Source: Hymenobacter jeongseonensis
Lineage (GTDB): Bacteria > Bacteroidota > Bacteroidia > Cytophagales > Hymenobacteraceae
Direction of reading: 5' to 3'
Length of the DNA: 64,000 nt
Assembly (NCBI RefSeq): GCF_015694725.1
Contig: NZ_JADQDQ010000002.1
Location: 124,001-188,000, forward strand
Numbering within the stretch: position 1 is the first letter of the stretch; each line of letters starts with the position of its first letter. Under the pieces are notes generated by a model. It was not told the DNA's origin and searched no databases. It saw only the letters and a list, made by a program, of their open reading frames with translations. Made by a program: the position numbers and the translations under genes. Below are positions 42,481-51,327 of the stretch, in pieces.

Positions 42481-43104
42481 CTAAAACAGGCCAAAAAGCG
42501 TGTTGTTAATCTTGTCGATGATGGTGCCGAGGTCTTCGGGATTGCGCACGTAGTCCAGCTCGCTCACGTCCACGATGAGGTGGCGGCCGGCGCTGTAGGT
42601 GCCAATCCACTTCTCGTAGTGCTCGTTGAGGTTTTTGAGGTACTCGATGCTGATGGTGTTCTCGTAGTCGCGGCCGCGCTTCTCAATCTGGCTGATGAGC
42701 TTGGGCAGGTCGGCGCGGAGGTACAGCACCAAATCGGGCGGCGCCACCAGGTCCACCATCGACTCAAATAAGGCGTAGTAGTTGTTGTAGTCACGGGTTT
42801 CGAGCAGGCCCGACTCGTGCAGGTTGGCCGCGAAGATGTGCGCATCCTCGTAGATGGTGCGGTCCTGAATGATGCCTTTGCCCGCTTTCTGCAACTCCTT
42901 GATGCGCTGGGTTTGGCGGAAGCGGCCGTTGAGGAAATACACTTGCAAGTGGAAGGCCCAACGGGGCATATCGTGGTAGAAATCCTTCAAATAAGGATTG
43001 TCGTCCACGTCTTCCAAAAAAACTTCCCACCGGAAATGCTGAGCCAACTTATGGGCCAGCGTGGTTTTACCAGCCCCAATGTTGCCGACAATGGCAATGT
43101 GCAT
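42481..43104 (-). CDS. Deoxynucleoside kinase
   Basis: Salvage kinase phosphorylating deoxyribonucleosides (dA/dG/dC type) with ATP. The 207-aa protein shows the P-loop GNIGAGKTT (residues 7-15), LEDVDDNPYLKDFY near 35-48, the DRTIYEDAHIF substrate motif near 81-91 and the lid KRGRDYEN near 143-150. Size matches bacterial dAK/dGK. A good promoter lies 38 bp upstream. Confidence 0.92.
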   Translation of the reverse strand: MHIAIVGNIGAGKTTLAHKLAQHFRWEVFLEDVDDNPYLKDFYHDMPRWAFHLQVYFLNGRFRQTQRIKELQKAGKGIIQDRTIYEDAHIFAANLHESGLLETRDYNNYYALFESMVDLVAPPDLVLYLRADLPKLISQIEKRGRDYENTISIEYLKNLNEHYEKWIGTYSAGRHLIVDVSELDYVRNPEDLGTIIDKINNTLFGLF

Positions 43105-43142
43105 GCGCTACGAACGAAAAAAACGAGAGAAAAGCAGAACCG

Positions 43143-43170
43143 CAAAGGTAGCAGCACGCGGTAATTGCAA
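43143..43170 (-). promoter_or_regulatory. Bacteroidota-type promoter of the deoxynucleoside kinase
   Basis: Minus strand: TTG, 17-bp spacer, TACCTTTG, then 38 bp to the ATG. Fits the -33/-7 consensus well. Confidence 0.7.
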
Positions 43171-43190
43171 CCTATTTATTGACAGTTGTC

Positions 43191-43198
43191 TATATTTG
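43191..43198 (+). promoter_or_regulatory. -7 box of the STAS-like hypothetical gene
   Basis: TATATTTG, 30 bp before the ATG at 43229. A TTG within a TTGCAA palindrome, shared with the opposite promoter, lies 23 bp upstream. Confidence 0.5.
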
Positions 43199-43228
43199 GT
43201 TCGCCTCCCATCTGCGCTCCGTCCTGCC

Positions 43229-43702
43229 ATGTCTTCTTCCCATCCTACCCAGCTTTTAGCGCTTACTGATGAGCACGGAGCCGCTTTGGCGGAGTATTCC
43301 ATTTACCCCGACGATTCCTTGCTGTGCGTGCGCTGGCACGGCCACCTCACCGGGGCCGAAATCATCAGGGGAGTCGAGTTGGGGAGCCAATGGCGAGACC
43401 GATTTCAGTACTCGTTGATTCTGAACGACAAAAGCGACACCAGCGGCGATTGGAGCGAAGCCCTGCCTTGGCTGCAATACGAATGGCTGCCCTCGGCCCT
43501 GCAGGCGGGTGTGAAGGCCATGGCCTACGTGTTTTCGCCCGACCGGGAGAACCGTTTTGCGACCCAGATATTTGTGGAGGCGTTGCGGCCCCACATGGCC
43601 ATTGAGCTGTTTGAAGACCTCGCGACGGCCATGGAATGGCTGAAGGAACAACAGCATTCGGGCGATGACAGCCCCGTGGTGCTGTCATCGCCCGAGCAGT
43701 AG
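43229..43702 (+). CDS. Hypothetical protein, STAS/SpoIIAA-like
   Basis: 157 aa from MSSSHPTQLLALTDE. The fold pattern (LLCVRWHGHLTGAEIIRGVE near 30-50, SLILNDKSDTSGDW near 60-75, ATQIFVEALRPHMAIELFED, TAMEWLKEQ at the end) resembles SpoIIAA/STAS-like proteins of this phylum that track strand-helix repeats. No phosphorylatable Ser is obvious. Function unknown. Divergent from the kinase gene. Confidence 0.65.
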   Translation: MSSSHPTQLLALTDEHGAALAEYSIYPDDSLLCVRWHGHLTGAEIIRGVELGSQWRDRFQYSLILNDKSDTSGDWSEALPWLQYEWLPSALQAGVKAMAYVFSPDRENRFATQIFVEALRPHMAIELFEDLATAMEWLKEQQHSGDDSPVVLSSPEQ

Positions 43703-43709
43703 CGGGCCG

Positions 43710-44180
43710 CTACTCGTCTATCTTGTCTTTTACTTGCCGCGCTCCGCGCAGGGTATGAAACTCGCCCTGAAAAGAGCGAACACGCAGCCGCTCTTCCAAC
43801 GGCAGTTCGGTGCGCACTTGCTCGTAGCGCTGGTTGAGCCGGGCCAGCACCACGCCGGCGTTGTCCCAGTCCTGGTAGCTCCACTTGCGGCGCTCGGCGC
43901 GCGCGGTGGCAATGAAACGTTCGTAGAGGTCGGGGAGTTGGGTGGCGCTCACGCGGGCCAGGTTCACGTCGGTGCTCAGCAGGCGCTGCTGAATAGGGTC
44001 CGAATCGGCACGGCGCGGGGCGGCGGCTGGGGTACGGGGCTTGGCCAGCAAATCGCCGGTGGGACGGCGGGCGCCGGTGAGTTCGCCACGCTGGCGCAGG
44101 CTGTCGGCGGTTGTGTTTTGGGCGGCGCCCACAAATGGCAGACCGGCCAGCAAGAGCATCAGAAAGGGTGCAGATTTCAT
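43710..44180 (-). CDS. Exported hypothetical protein
   Basis: 156 aa with a signal peptide (MKSAPFLMLLLAGLPFVGAAQ). The mature part has a low-complexity Pro/Ala/Arg linker and a helical domain (LPDLYERFIATARAERRKWS, LARLNQRYEQVRTELPLEER) similar to periplasmic proteins of unknown function in Bacteroidota. It converges with the previous gene with a 7-bp gap. Confidence 0.7.
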   Translation of the reverse strand: MKSAPFLMLLLAGLPFVGAAQNTTADSLRQRGELTGARRPTGDLLAKPRTPAAAPRRADSDPIQQRLLSTDVNLARVSATQLPDLYERFIATARAERRKWSYQDWDNAGVVLARLNQRYEQVRTELPLEERLRVRSFQGEFHTLRGARQVKDKIDE

Positions 44181-44296
44181 AAAGAAGGAAGTGTGAAAAA
44201 CCAGAATAGGAGCTCTAACGCAAGGAGCGGGCCAACCGTATCCAAACAGGCGGCTTGGTTTCGTTTTTTTCGCCCCAATTTCGTGTTTTGCTGCTT

Positions 44297-44827
44297 ATGA
44301 CTTCTGACGCCCCTACCGCGCCGCCGCGCATTGAGCCCGCCACGCTCAACGACATTCCGACCATTATTCAGCTGGCCGAGGCTACCTGGGAGCCCACGTA
44401 TCGGTTCATCATCTCGCGCGAGCAGATTGACTACATGTACCGCGTGATTTACACGCCGGCCTCGCTTAAGCGGCAAATGGCCGAGCAGCAGCACTCGTTT
44501 CTGCTGGCCTACGTGGCGGGCGAGCCGGCTGGGTTTGCGTCCTTCAGCCCCCAGCCGGCGGAAGAAGACGGCGGGGCGGGCTTCAAGCTGCACAAGATTT
44601 ACGTGCTGCCCACCCGGCAGGGCCAGGGCCTGGGCGTGCACCTCATCGAAGCCGTAGAAAATGCCGCCCGCGAGGCCGGCGGCCAATTTCTAGACCTGAA
44701 CGTGAACCGCTACAACCCCGCCATTGCCTTCTACGAGCGGCGCGGCTTTGCCCGGCACCGCGAGGTAGATGTGCCCATCGGCCCCTACTTCATGAACGAT
44801 TACATCATGCGCAAGCCGCTTTCATAA
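44297..44827 (+). CDS. GNAT-family N-acetyltransferase
   Basis: 176 aa from MTSDAPTAPPRIEPATL; an ATG 42 bp earlier is possible. GNAT hallmarks: IEPATLNDIPTIIQLAEATW at the start, FKLHKIYVLPTRQGQGLGVH near 95-114 (acetyl-CoA pyrophosphate loop Q-G-x-G-x-G-like) and LNVNRYNPAIAFYERRGF near 133-150. Substrate not predictable. Confidence 0.9.
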   Translation: MTSDAPTAPPRIEPATLNDIPTIIQLAEATWEPTYRFIISREQIDYMYRVIYTPASLKRQMAEQQHSFLLAYVAGEPAGFASFSPQPAEEDGGAGFKLHKIYVLPTRQGQGLGVHLIEAVENAAREAGGQFLDLNVNRYNPAIAFYERRGFARHREVDVPIGPYFMNDYIMRKPLS

Positions 44828-44957
44828 CCGCCTGCGGTCTGGCTGACCTGGAGGCGGTTGTTTCCGCCACAGTTTCGCGACTGAAAGCCGTTCCGATTAT
44901 ACTCTTCGCATCAATCCTCTTTCAAGCATTCATTTTTTACACGACTCATTCAACCCC

Positions 44958-45188
44958 ATGGCCACTAAACTCACCGTTCTTTCCAATGGCTCCCTCCGCG
45001 TGGAGGGCGAAGACATTGAACTAGTTGACGCCCAAGGCCAGCCCTATGGACTGGGCGGTCGCCAGCGCATCAGCATCTGCCGTTGCGGGCTCTCCAAGCA
45101 AAAGCCGTTCTGCGACGGCTCGCACAAAGGCCATTTCGAGCACGACGCCGTGGCGTTTGATTTGCCCGCGCCGAAACCGGCTGTGTAA
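44958..45188 (+). CDS. CDGSH iron-sulfur domain protein
   Basis: 76 aa. CRCGLSKQKPFCDGSHKGH near 36-54 is a complete CDGSH 2Fe-2S motif (three Cys and one His ligand). The short N-terminal strand region (LTVLSNGSLRVEGEDIELVD) is typical of small bacterial members. Probably an electron-transfer or cluster-carrier protein in the cytosol. It is followed by a strong terminator. Confidence 0.9.
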   Translation: MATKLTVLSNGSLRVEGEDIELVDAQGQPYGLGGRQRISICRCGLSKQKPFCDGSHKGHFEHDAVAFDLPAPKPAV

Positions 45189-45205
45189 TCCGGCATTCGA
45201 GCAAT

Positions 45206-45243
45206 AAAAAAAGCCCGCTGGCCAATTGGCCAGCGGGCTTTTT
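45206..45243. terminator. Perfect-palindrome terminator after the CDGSH gene
   Basis: AAAAAGCCCGCTGGCCAATT and its complement, ending GCGGGCTTTTT; fully symmetric and usable from both sides. Confidence 0.85.
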
Positions 45244-45337
45244 GCTGCCGTAGGATTCAAGTTTAGTTTACAATCCTTACTCCACCACTCGGCGCTGCGT
45301 GAGTTGGCCGCAAGCAGCGTTTCGTCGGCCACTCCCC

Positions 45338-46378
45338 CTACCCCGCCGCCGGCCGGACGCCAGCCCCTAGCATCAGCCACAGGTTCTGGCGCACGATGTC
45401 GCCCATGGAATCGCACTTGTCGAACGCATCGGTATGGTGGAAGCGGTTGAGTTCGGCCTTGAGCTGCTCAACTTTATCGAGCGGAGCCAAGTCGTGGCGG
45501 CGCATCACGTCGAGTAGGTCGCGGAGGCGGTAGCGTTCGGCGCGGGCGCGGCGGGCCATAAGGGCGCGCTCTTCGGTTTGGTACTGGCGCACGGTTTCGG
45601 GCTTGAGCAGTTGGGCGCACATGGCCACCACGTCGGCGTTGTCTTTGAAAAACTGCGGCAGGTACATGATGCGGCGGCCCTCGTAACTCTGCTGGTCGAA
45701 GTCGATGGCCCGGACGCGGTATTGCTCGTCCTCGAAGTCGGGGGTTACGTCGATGACGTAGTTGTAGGCGCGCATGTCGCCGAGCAGGCGCACGAAGCAA
45801 CGCTCGTTGAACTTGACAAACTCCTTGGCGATGCGCACTTGGTTGATGTGCGGCTGATTGAGGCGCAGGCGGATAAAATCATCGCCGGGAATGCCGGCAA
45901 TGTGCTCCTCAATCAGGGTGTCGCCGCTCACCAAAAAGTTCATGGAGTTGGGCGACAGCAGGTGCTCCAGTTCCAGGCCGTAGAGGCGCGAGGCGTCGGC
46001 CCGCTTCACGTAGAAGTAGTCGTAGTTGTCGTTGAACTGGTTGACGATGCGCACCCGAAACGGGTTGGAATTGCCGAACTGACAGTAGTCGATGCGGTCG
46101 GCCACGAGGTGTTCACTGAACGACAAATCGCCGGCCGTCTTCAGCAGCGCGTACACTTCCGTAAGGCCCTGGCTGAGTTCACGCAGTGCCTGGGGCTCGA
46201 AAAACACCGTTTGCCAGAGCGTGTCCATGCCCGCCCGGTCGAGCAGCGGAAAGGAGCTGCTGAAGTACCGCAGGTCGTCGTAGGTCACCGGCAGCGGGGC
46301 CTCCCGGTCGTAGGTGCGCAGGTACTGGCGCAGCTCCGGCGTGAGCGGGTACGAGGGCTTTTTGCGGGAGATGTCCAT
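45338..46378 (-). CDS. Uncharacterised protein with kinase-like motifs
   Basis: 346 aa from MDISRKKPSYPLTPELRQYL. A segment GDMRAYNYVIDV followed by RVRAIDFDQQSYEGR (about 205-235) mimics the catalytic-loop Asp-x(4)-Asn and DFD metal motif of protein-kinase-fold enzymes. NYDYFYVKRADASRL, EHLLSP and EEHIAGIPG upstream could be the Lys and hinge. A C-terminal helical region follows. Kinase activity is an inference from these short motifs; no family name recognised. Confidence 0.55.
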   Translation of the reverse strand: MDISRKKPSYPLTPELRQYLRTYDREAPLPVTYDDLRYFSSSFPLLDRAGMDTLWQTVFFEPQALRELSQGLTEVYALLKTAGDLSFSEHLVADRIDYCQFGNSNPFRVRIVNQFNDNYDYFYVKRADASRLYGLELEHLLSPNSMNFLVSGDTLIEEHIAGIPGDDFIRLRLNQPHINQVRIAKEFVKFNERCFVRLLGDMRAYNYVIDVTPDFEDEQYRVRAIDFDQQSYEGRRIMYLPQFFKDNADVVAMCAQLLKPETVRQYQTEERALMARRARAERYRLRDLLDVMRRHDLAPLDKVEQLKAELNRFHHTDAFDKCDSMGDIVRQNLWLMLGAGVRPAAG

Positions 46379-46426
46379 GGAAGAGTGACTAAGAAACTTA
46401 ATGTTCGAGTGAGCGGGCACAAAACA

Positions 46427-46532
46427 GAACGTCATGCAGAGCGCAACGAAGCATCGCGCGCGCCGTCACTAATCCAACCGATTGAGTTAGTGGTGGCGCG
46501 CGAGATGCTTCGCGGTGCTCAGCATGACGTTC
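46427..46532. repeat. Intergenic palindromic repeat (GAACGTCATGC family)
   Basis: GAACGTCATGC at the left and GCTCAGCATGACGTTC at the right, with GAAGCATC/GATGCTTC and CGCGCGCC/GGCGCGCG inner arms. Same family as 22095 and 57635. Confidence 0.7.
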
Positions 46533-46551
46533 GGAGTTTTCAGGAGTGCGC

Positions 46552-46806
46552 TTACCCGGCCAGCTCGTTCACCAGCTCCACGTATTGCTGGCGGGCGTCT
46601 TCCTGGCTGGTGCCGCGCAGGCCGGACCAGGCATCGTATTTGGCAATGGCTTTGAAGTCGAAGCCGCCGGGCCGGTCGCCGGAGATGTCGCCTTCGGTGC
46701 CTTGCTTGTAGAGGGCGTAAAGCTGGAGCAGCACCATGTTGGAGGGCTTGGAGGGCAGTTGCTGGGCGCGCGCGCTGGCCGCGTCGAATTCTTCTTGCGT
46801 GGTCAT
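46552..46806 (-). CDS. Acyl-CoA-binding protein
   Basis: 84 aa from MTTQEEFDAASARAQQLPSK. It aligns with the four-helix ACBP fold: LPSKPSNMVLLQLYALYKQG near 17-36, GDRPGGFDFKAIAKYDAW near 43-60 and QQYVELVNEL at the end. It binds medium and long acyl-CoA in the cytosol. It is divergent from the amidohydrolase gene. Confidence 0.9.
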   Translation of the reverse strand: MTTQEEFDAASARAQQLPSKPSNMVLLQLYALYKQGTEGDISGDRPGGFDFKAIAKYDAWSGLRGTSQEDARQQYVELVNELAG

Positions 46807-46878
46807 GAAAGTGGGTAAAATACGGTTCTGGTAAGTGCTGAGTGCCGTTGTACCTTGGCAGCTCATTCACACAAACGT

Positions 46879-48174
46879 ATGACGCGCAAATCTATTCACG
46901 CATGGGCCACGGCGGCGCTATTGCTGACCGCACCGACGGCTTTCGCCCAAAAAACCTACTTGCACTGCGGCCAGCTGCTGGATGTGCGCAGCGGCAAGCT
47001 GCTGAACCAGCAAACGATTGTGGTTGAAAAAGACCGTATTGTGGCGGTGCAAAGCGGCTACACCGCAGCCAGCGGGCCTCAGGACAAGGTCATCAACCTC
47101 GAGAACCGCACGGTGCTGCCTGGCCTGATTGACTGCCACGTGCACGTGGAAGGCGAAACCAGCAAGGACAACTTCATCAAGGAATTCACCCAAAACCCCG
47201 CCGACGTGGCCTACGAAGCCATTGACCATGTCAACAAAACGCTCATGGCGGGCTTCACGACGGTGCGCGACTTGGGTGGTTCGGGCGTGAACGTGAGCTT
47301 GCGCAACGCCATCAACCGCGGGTTGGTGGTGGGGCCGCGCATCATTACGGCGGGCAAAGCTATTTCGGGCACGGGCGGGCACATGGACCCGTCCAACGGC
47401 TACCGCCTTGACCTGATGGGCGTGCCTGGCCCGGCCGAGGGCATCATCAACGGCCCCGACCAAGCCCGGCAGGCAGTGCGCGAGCAGTACAAGCGCGGCT
47501 CCGACCTCATCAAAATCGCCTCCACCGGCGGCGTGCTCTCGGTGGCCAAAGACGGCTCGGCACCGCAGATGACCGAGCTGGAAATCCGGGCCGTAGTGGA
47601 AACCGCCCGCGACTTGGGCCTGGCCGTGGCCTGCCACGCCCACGGCGCCGAAGGCATGAAGCGGGCCGTGCGGGCCGGCGTCACCAGCATCGAGCACGGC
47701 ACGCTGATGGACGACGAAACCATGAAACTGATGAAGAAATACGGCACGTGGTACGTGCCCACCATCACGGCGGGCAAATCGGTGGCTGACTCGGCCAAAA
47801 TCCCGAACTACTACCCGCCCCTGGTCACGCCCAAGGCACTGGCCATCGGCCCCAAGCTGCAGGGCACCTTCGGGCGGGCCTACAAGGCCGGGGTAAAAAT
47901 TGCCTTCGGCACCGATGCCAGCGTGTACCGCCACGGCGTGAACGCGCTGGAATTTGGCTACATGACCGAAGCGGGGATGCCGGCTGCCGAGGCCATCCGC
48001 AGCGCCACGCTGAGCGCCGCCGAACTGCTGGGCCGAAGCAGCGACCTGGGCACACTGGAAGTGGGCAAATTGGCCGACATAATCGCCGTAGACGGCAACC
48101 CGCTGCAGGATATCTCGGCCATGATGCGGCCTCGCTTTGTGATGAAAGCCGGTGTAAAATACCGGCAGGATTAG
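46879..48174 (+). CDS. Exported amidohydrolase (imidazolonepropionase-like / Xaa-Pro dipeptidase-like)
   Basis: 431 aa with a signal peptide (AWATAALLLTAPTAFAQ). Amidohydrolase superfamily metals: LPGLIDCHVHVEGE near 86-99 (HxH), the carbamylated-Lys region LIKIASTGG near 215, AVACHAHGAEGM near 250, SIEHGTLMDD near 272, and the Asp in IAFGTDASVYRHG near 345. LADIIAVDGNPLQDI closes the family pattern. Probably a secreted hydrolase of cyclic amides or dipeptides; substrate unknown. Confidence 0.88.
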   Translation: MTRKSIHAWATAALLLTAPTAFAQKTYLHCGQLLDVRSGKLLNQQTIVVEKDRIVAVQSGYTAASGPQDKVINLENRTVLPGLIDCHVHVEGETSKDNFIKEFTQNPADVAYEAIDHVNKTLMAGFTTVRDLGGSGVNVSLRNAINRGLVVGPRIITAGKAISGTGGHMDPSNGYRLDLMGVPGPAEGIINGPDQARQAVREQYKRGSDLIKIASTGGVLSVAKDGSAPQMTELEIRAVVETARDLGLAVACHAHGAEGMKRAVRAGVTSIEHGTLMDDETMKLMKKYGTWYVPTITAGKSVADSAKIPNYYPPLVTPKALAIGPKLQGTFGRAYKAGVKIAFGTDASVYRHGVNALEFGYMTEAGMPAAEAIRSATLSAAELLGRSSDLGTLEVGKLADIIAVDGNPLQDISAMMRPRFVMKAGVKYRQD

Positions 48175-48458
48175 CGGGTATTAGCAGGCAGCCGGGCCAG
48201 CTAGGCGGCTCAAAAGGCTGGGCTTTGGATGACAAACTATGTGAAGACAGCCTGTTTGAATAAGTTAAGCAGCTGCCCTGCTACGAACTGTGCAAAGCTG
48301 CTTTGTCGCGCTAAAATCATTTGCAGGGTTGAGTTGGCTGGTTCGGGCCGGCTGACGGCACTTTGCGGCCCGGCGGGCAGCGGCTTGGGAAAGCTCGACT
48401 GCAACCACGGTAGCGGGCACCGGCGTATGTAACAGCGCCGTTGATGTGCTTTCCTTCT

Positions 48459-49019
48459 ATGAAAAAACCTGATTTAAATGCCCTCGTCCAGCAGTTTCTC
48501 CAGCATAAGCTGACCTTGGCACTGGCCGAAAGCTGCACCTGCGGCTTGGTAGCGGCGCAGTTGGCACCGGCTACGGGCGTGAGCGAAGTGCTGCTTGCTT
48601 CGGTGGTTACCTACCACGTGGAGGCCAAGCAAAAGCTGCTGGGCGTAAAAAAAGAAACCCTCGCCACCTACTCGGCCGAGAGCCAGCAAACCACCAACGA
48701 AATGGCCTTGGGCCTACACCGCCACCTGCCCGCCGCCGATGTGTGCGTGGCCGTGACCGGCCTGTGCGGTCCCGGTGCCTCCGAAACTCCGGACAAGCCG
48801 GTGGGTACCATGTTCGTCACCATCTTGCTCGAAGGCCACGCCTACGAATACCGCGAGCAGTTTTCGGGCACGGCCAGTAAGCTGCGGGAACAGGCCGCTG
48901 ATTTCATCTACGGCAAACTCGCCGAAATCCTGCAACGTCGGCAGGAAGCAAACGGCGCCACACAGCCCAGCAAAAAACGCATTGCCGAGGAGGCGGGTAC
49001 ACCGGTTCGCACGGTGTAG
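48459..49019 (+). CDS. pncC: CinA-family nicotinamide-nucleotide amidohydrolase (PncC-like)
   Basis: 186 aa: only the C-terminal CinA domain, as in stand-alone PncC. LTLALAESCTCGLVAAQL near 19-36 (catalytic Ser), LASVVTYHVEAKQKLLGV near 47-64 and VAVTGLCGPGASETPDKPVG near 93-112 are present; the COG1058 N-terminal domain is absent. It deamidates nicotinamide mononucleotide in pyridine-nucleotide recycling. Cys flanks the catalytic Ser on one side (SCT). Confidence 0.88.
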   Translation: MKKPDLNALVQQFLQHKLTLALAESCTCGLVAAQLAPATGVSEVLLASVVTYHVEAKQKLLGVKKETLATYSAESQQTTNEMALGLHRHLPAADVCVAVTGLCGPGASETPDKPVGTMFVTILLEGHAYEYREQFSGTASKLREQAADFIYGKLAEILQRRQEANGATQPSKKRIAEEAGTPVRTV

Positions 49020-49190
49020 AGCGTCATGGTTGCAAGCTCCGGAAAACGAGAAAAGTGGAATGGGGCCGCCAGAGCAAATGGGGTTGGCGCCTAATTAGCC
49101 AGTGGCAGAGCGGCCTCTTCTTGAATGTCAGGGCCATTGCCGAACTTTGGGAGGGCGATTTTATTCAAACCGGCAATCATTCCAATTTTC

Positions 49191-50387
49191 ATGAAAAAAA
49201 CCTTATTGCCGCTGCTTTTGGCGGCCCTTGTGCTGGCCCACGGCACCGCGGGTGCCTGGGGATTCTTCGGCCACCGCACCATCACGCAGGTGGCGGTGTA
49301 TGAGCTTCCGGTATCGATGCAGGCGTTTTACTACCGGCACATGGCCGAATTGGTGCGCCAAAGCACGGCCCCCGACGAGCGCCGCAACTCCGACCCCACC
49401 GAAGCGCCGAAGCACTTCATCGACATCGACCACTACTCCGAGGACAACCCTTTTGGGAAAATGCCCCGGCAATACGAAAAGGCGGTGACCAAATTCACGG
49501 CCGACACCCTGCAGAAGTACGGCACCGTTCCGTGGGTGATTCTCGAAACCAAGGACAAGCTCACCGAGGCGTTCCGCCAACGCGACACGGTGGGCATCAT
49601 CACCTATTCGGCCGAGCTGAGCCACTACATGGGCGACGCCTACGTACCGCTGCACACCACCATTAACTACGACGGCCAACTCACCGACCAGAAAGGCCTG
49701 CACAGCCTCTGGGAAAGCCAGTTGCCCGAGCGGTTTATTAACGACTACAAACTGTTTGGCGACGACGCCAAGTACGTAAAAGACCCGTTGGCAGCCGTGT
49801 GGGGCGTCATTCAGGAGAGCTACGGCTTCCTGGGCGAAACCTTTGACCGGGCCAGCAAAATCGAGAAAACCATGAAGCCCGACGTGCGCTTCACGTTCTC
49901 GCACCGCTACGGCAAAACCACGCGCCGCTACTCCGACGTGTTTGCCGATGCCTACGAAAAAGCCGTGGGCGGCATGGTGAGCTACCGCATGAAAATGGCC
50001 CCCACCATGATTTCCTCGCTCTGGCTCACGGCTTGGCAGGACGCCGGCAAGCCCAACCTCAACGAGCTGATGCACCAAGGCAAGCCCACGAAGGAGGAGA
50101 AGGAAAAGCTGTCCACTGAACTGGCCGCCTGGAAGCGCAACACCTTGAGCCAGGACCAGTTGCTGCTGGCCCAGCAAAAAGCCAAAAAGGTGGAAGTTGC
50201 CGACGAAATCAAGTCGGCCAAAGACATGGGCGCGGCCCCCAAAGAAGTGAAGGAAGACGAGCCAGCCGAACCTGCTTCAAACGCCGACACCGCCGCGCCG
50301 GCTCCGGCCATCGATAAGCTGAAGGTGAAGACCAAAGGCGCCGATGGCACCGAAAAAATTAAGCAAAAGGGTAGCACTCCTCAATAG
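49191..50387 (+). CDS. Zinc-dependent phospholipase C / S1-P1-like hydrolase, exported
   Basis: 398 aa with a clear signal peptide ending AHGTAGA before WGFFGHRTI. In this fold the mature N-terminal Trp coordinates zinc, so cleavage exactly there makes sense. Further His/Asp ligands are in FIDIDHYSEDNPFG near 73-86, and ELSHYMGDAYVPLHTT near 142-157. The last 100 residues are a charged Lys/Ala/Pro-rich tail, unusual for the core family. Substrate may be phospholipid or nucleic acid. Confidence 0.82.
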   Translation: MKKTLLPLLLAALVLAHGTAGAWGFFGHRTITQVAVYELPVSMQAFYYRHMAELVRQSTAPDERRNSDPTEAPKHFIDIDHYSEDNPFGKMPRQYEKAVTKFTADTLQKYGTVPWVILETKDKLTEAFRQRDTVGIITYSAELSHYMGDAYVPLHTTINYDGQLTDQKGLHSLWESQLPERFINDYKLFGDDAKYVKDPLAAVWGVIQESYGFLGETFDRASKIEKTMKPDVRFTFSHRYGKTTRRYSDVFADAYEKAVGGMVSYRMKMAPTMISSLWLTAWQDAGKPNLNELMHQGKPTKEEKEKLSTELAAWKRNTLSQDQLLLAQQKAKKVEVADEIKSAKDMGAAPKEVKEDEPAEPASNADTAAPAPAIDKLKVKTKGADGTEKIKQKGSTPQ

Positions 50388-50442
50388 CGGCGGGCTGCGC
50401 AAATGCGCTGAATGGCTACTGGCCCTTTGCGATGCTCTTCTC

Positions 50443-50482
50443 CACGAAAAAGCCCGCGCCCTCCGGCGCGGGCTTTTTCGTG
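50443..50482. terminator. Strong bidirectional terminator
   Basis: CACGAAAAAGCCCGCGCC and its complement around a CTCC loop, with A5/T5 tracts. Confidence 0.85.
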
Positions 50483-50545
50483 GCCGTATAACGGGCCTTG
50501 GTGCCGCCTTATCTTGCCCCCGCTTCGGCTTTATTTCCCCTACTT

Positions 50546-51286
50546 ATGTCCATTTACTTTCACTCCCGACTGGCCGTTTTGGGCCTGGTGCTGCTGGCGG
50601 CCTGCAACCAGGCGCCACCCGCTGCGGACACGCCCAAAGCCGCGCCGGCCATCCCCGGCCCCGACCTGGCCACGCTCACCGATAGCGCCGCGCCGGCCGC
50701 GCTGCTGGCCTACGGCCGCCAATACCCCGGTTCGGAAGTGCTGGTGCGCACCCGCCTGGGCAACATTCGGGTGAAGCTCTACGACGACACGCCCATCCAC
50801 AAAGCCAACTTCCTGCTGCTGGCCCGCAAGGGCGTGTTCAACGAAACCATGTTCAACCGCGTGGTGAAAGACTTTGCCGTGCAGGGCGGCCAAACCTACG
50901 GCGCCCGCACCATCCGGCTGAAGCGCTACCGCCTGCCGCCGGAATTTCGGCCTGAACATTTCCACAAAAAAGGCGCCCTGGGCATGGCCCGCTACGACGA
51001 CGAGCAGAACCCCGGCCGCCTGTCCTCCAACACCGATTTTTACTTCGTGGTGGGCGAGAAGCTCACGCCCGCCCAGTCGCAGGCCATGGCCGGCCGCAAG
51101 CTTACCCCGGCTCAAGTGAAAGCCTACGCCACCATCGGCGGCGTGCCCTCGCTCGATGGCCAGTACACGGTTTTTGGCGAAATCATCGAAGGCCAGGAAG
51201 TCGTCGATAAAATCGCCAACGAACCCGTAGAACCCGATAAGTGGCCCTTGAAAGACATTCCCATCAAAGTGGAAGTGGTGAAATAA
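50546..51286 (+). CDS. Lipoprotein peptidyl-prolyl cis-trans isomerase (cyclophilin type)
   Basis: 246 aa. Lipobox VLLAAC near residues 13-18 marks a lipoprotein. The cyclophilin domain begins VRTRLGNIRVKLYDDTPIHK near 67-86 and includes FNRVVKDFAVQGG near 105-117, GALGMARYDDEQN and NTDFYFVVGE near 165. GGVPSLDGQYTVFGEIIEG near 208 closes it. An insert between FYFVVGE and GGVPSLD, with LTPAQVKAYATIGG, is typical of Bacteroidota cyclophilins. It should assist folding in the periplasm or at the outer membrane. Confidence 0.92.
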   Translation: MSIYFHSRLAVLGLVLLAACNQAPPAADTPKAAPAIPGPDLATLTDSAAPAALLAYGRQYPGSEVLVRTRLGNIRVKLYDDTPIHKANFLLLARKGVFNETMFNRVVKDFAVQGGQTYGARTIRLKRYRLPPEFRPEHFHKKGALGMARYDDEQNPGRLSSNTDFYFVVGEKLTPAQSQAMAGRKLTPAQVKAYATIGGVPSLDGQYTVFGEIIEGQEVVDKIANEPVEPDKWPLKDIPIKVEVVK

Positions 51287-51327
51287 CTGTGTTTGGGAAG
51301 TTACAAAGCCTCCGATAGCCTGTCCAC

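Noticed and set aside
48175..48458. Small gene between amidohydrolase and pncC
   Set aside because: A 67-codon frame exists but lacks protein-like composition; nothing else is visible there.
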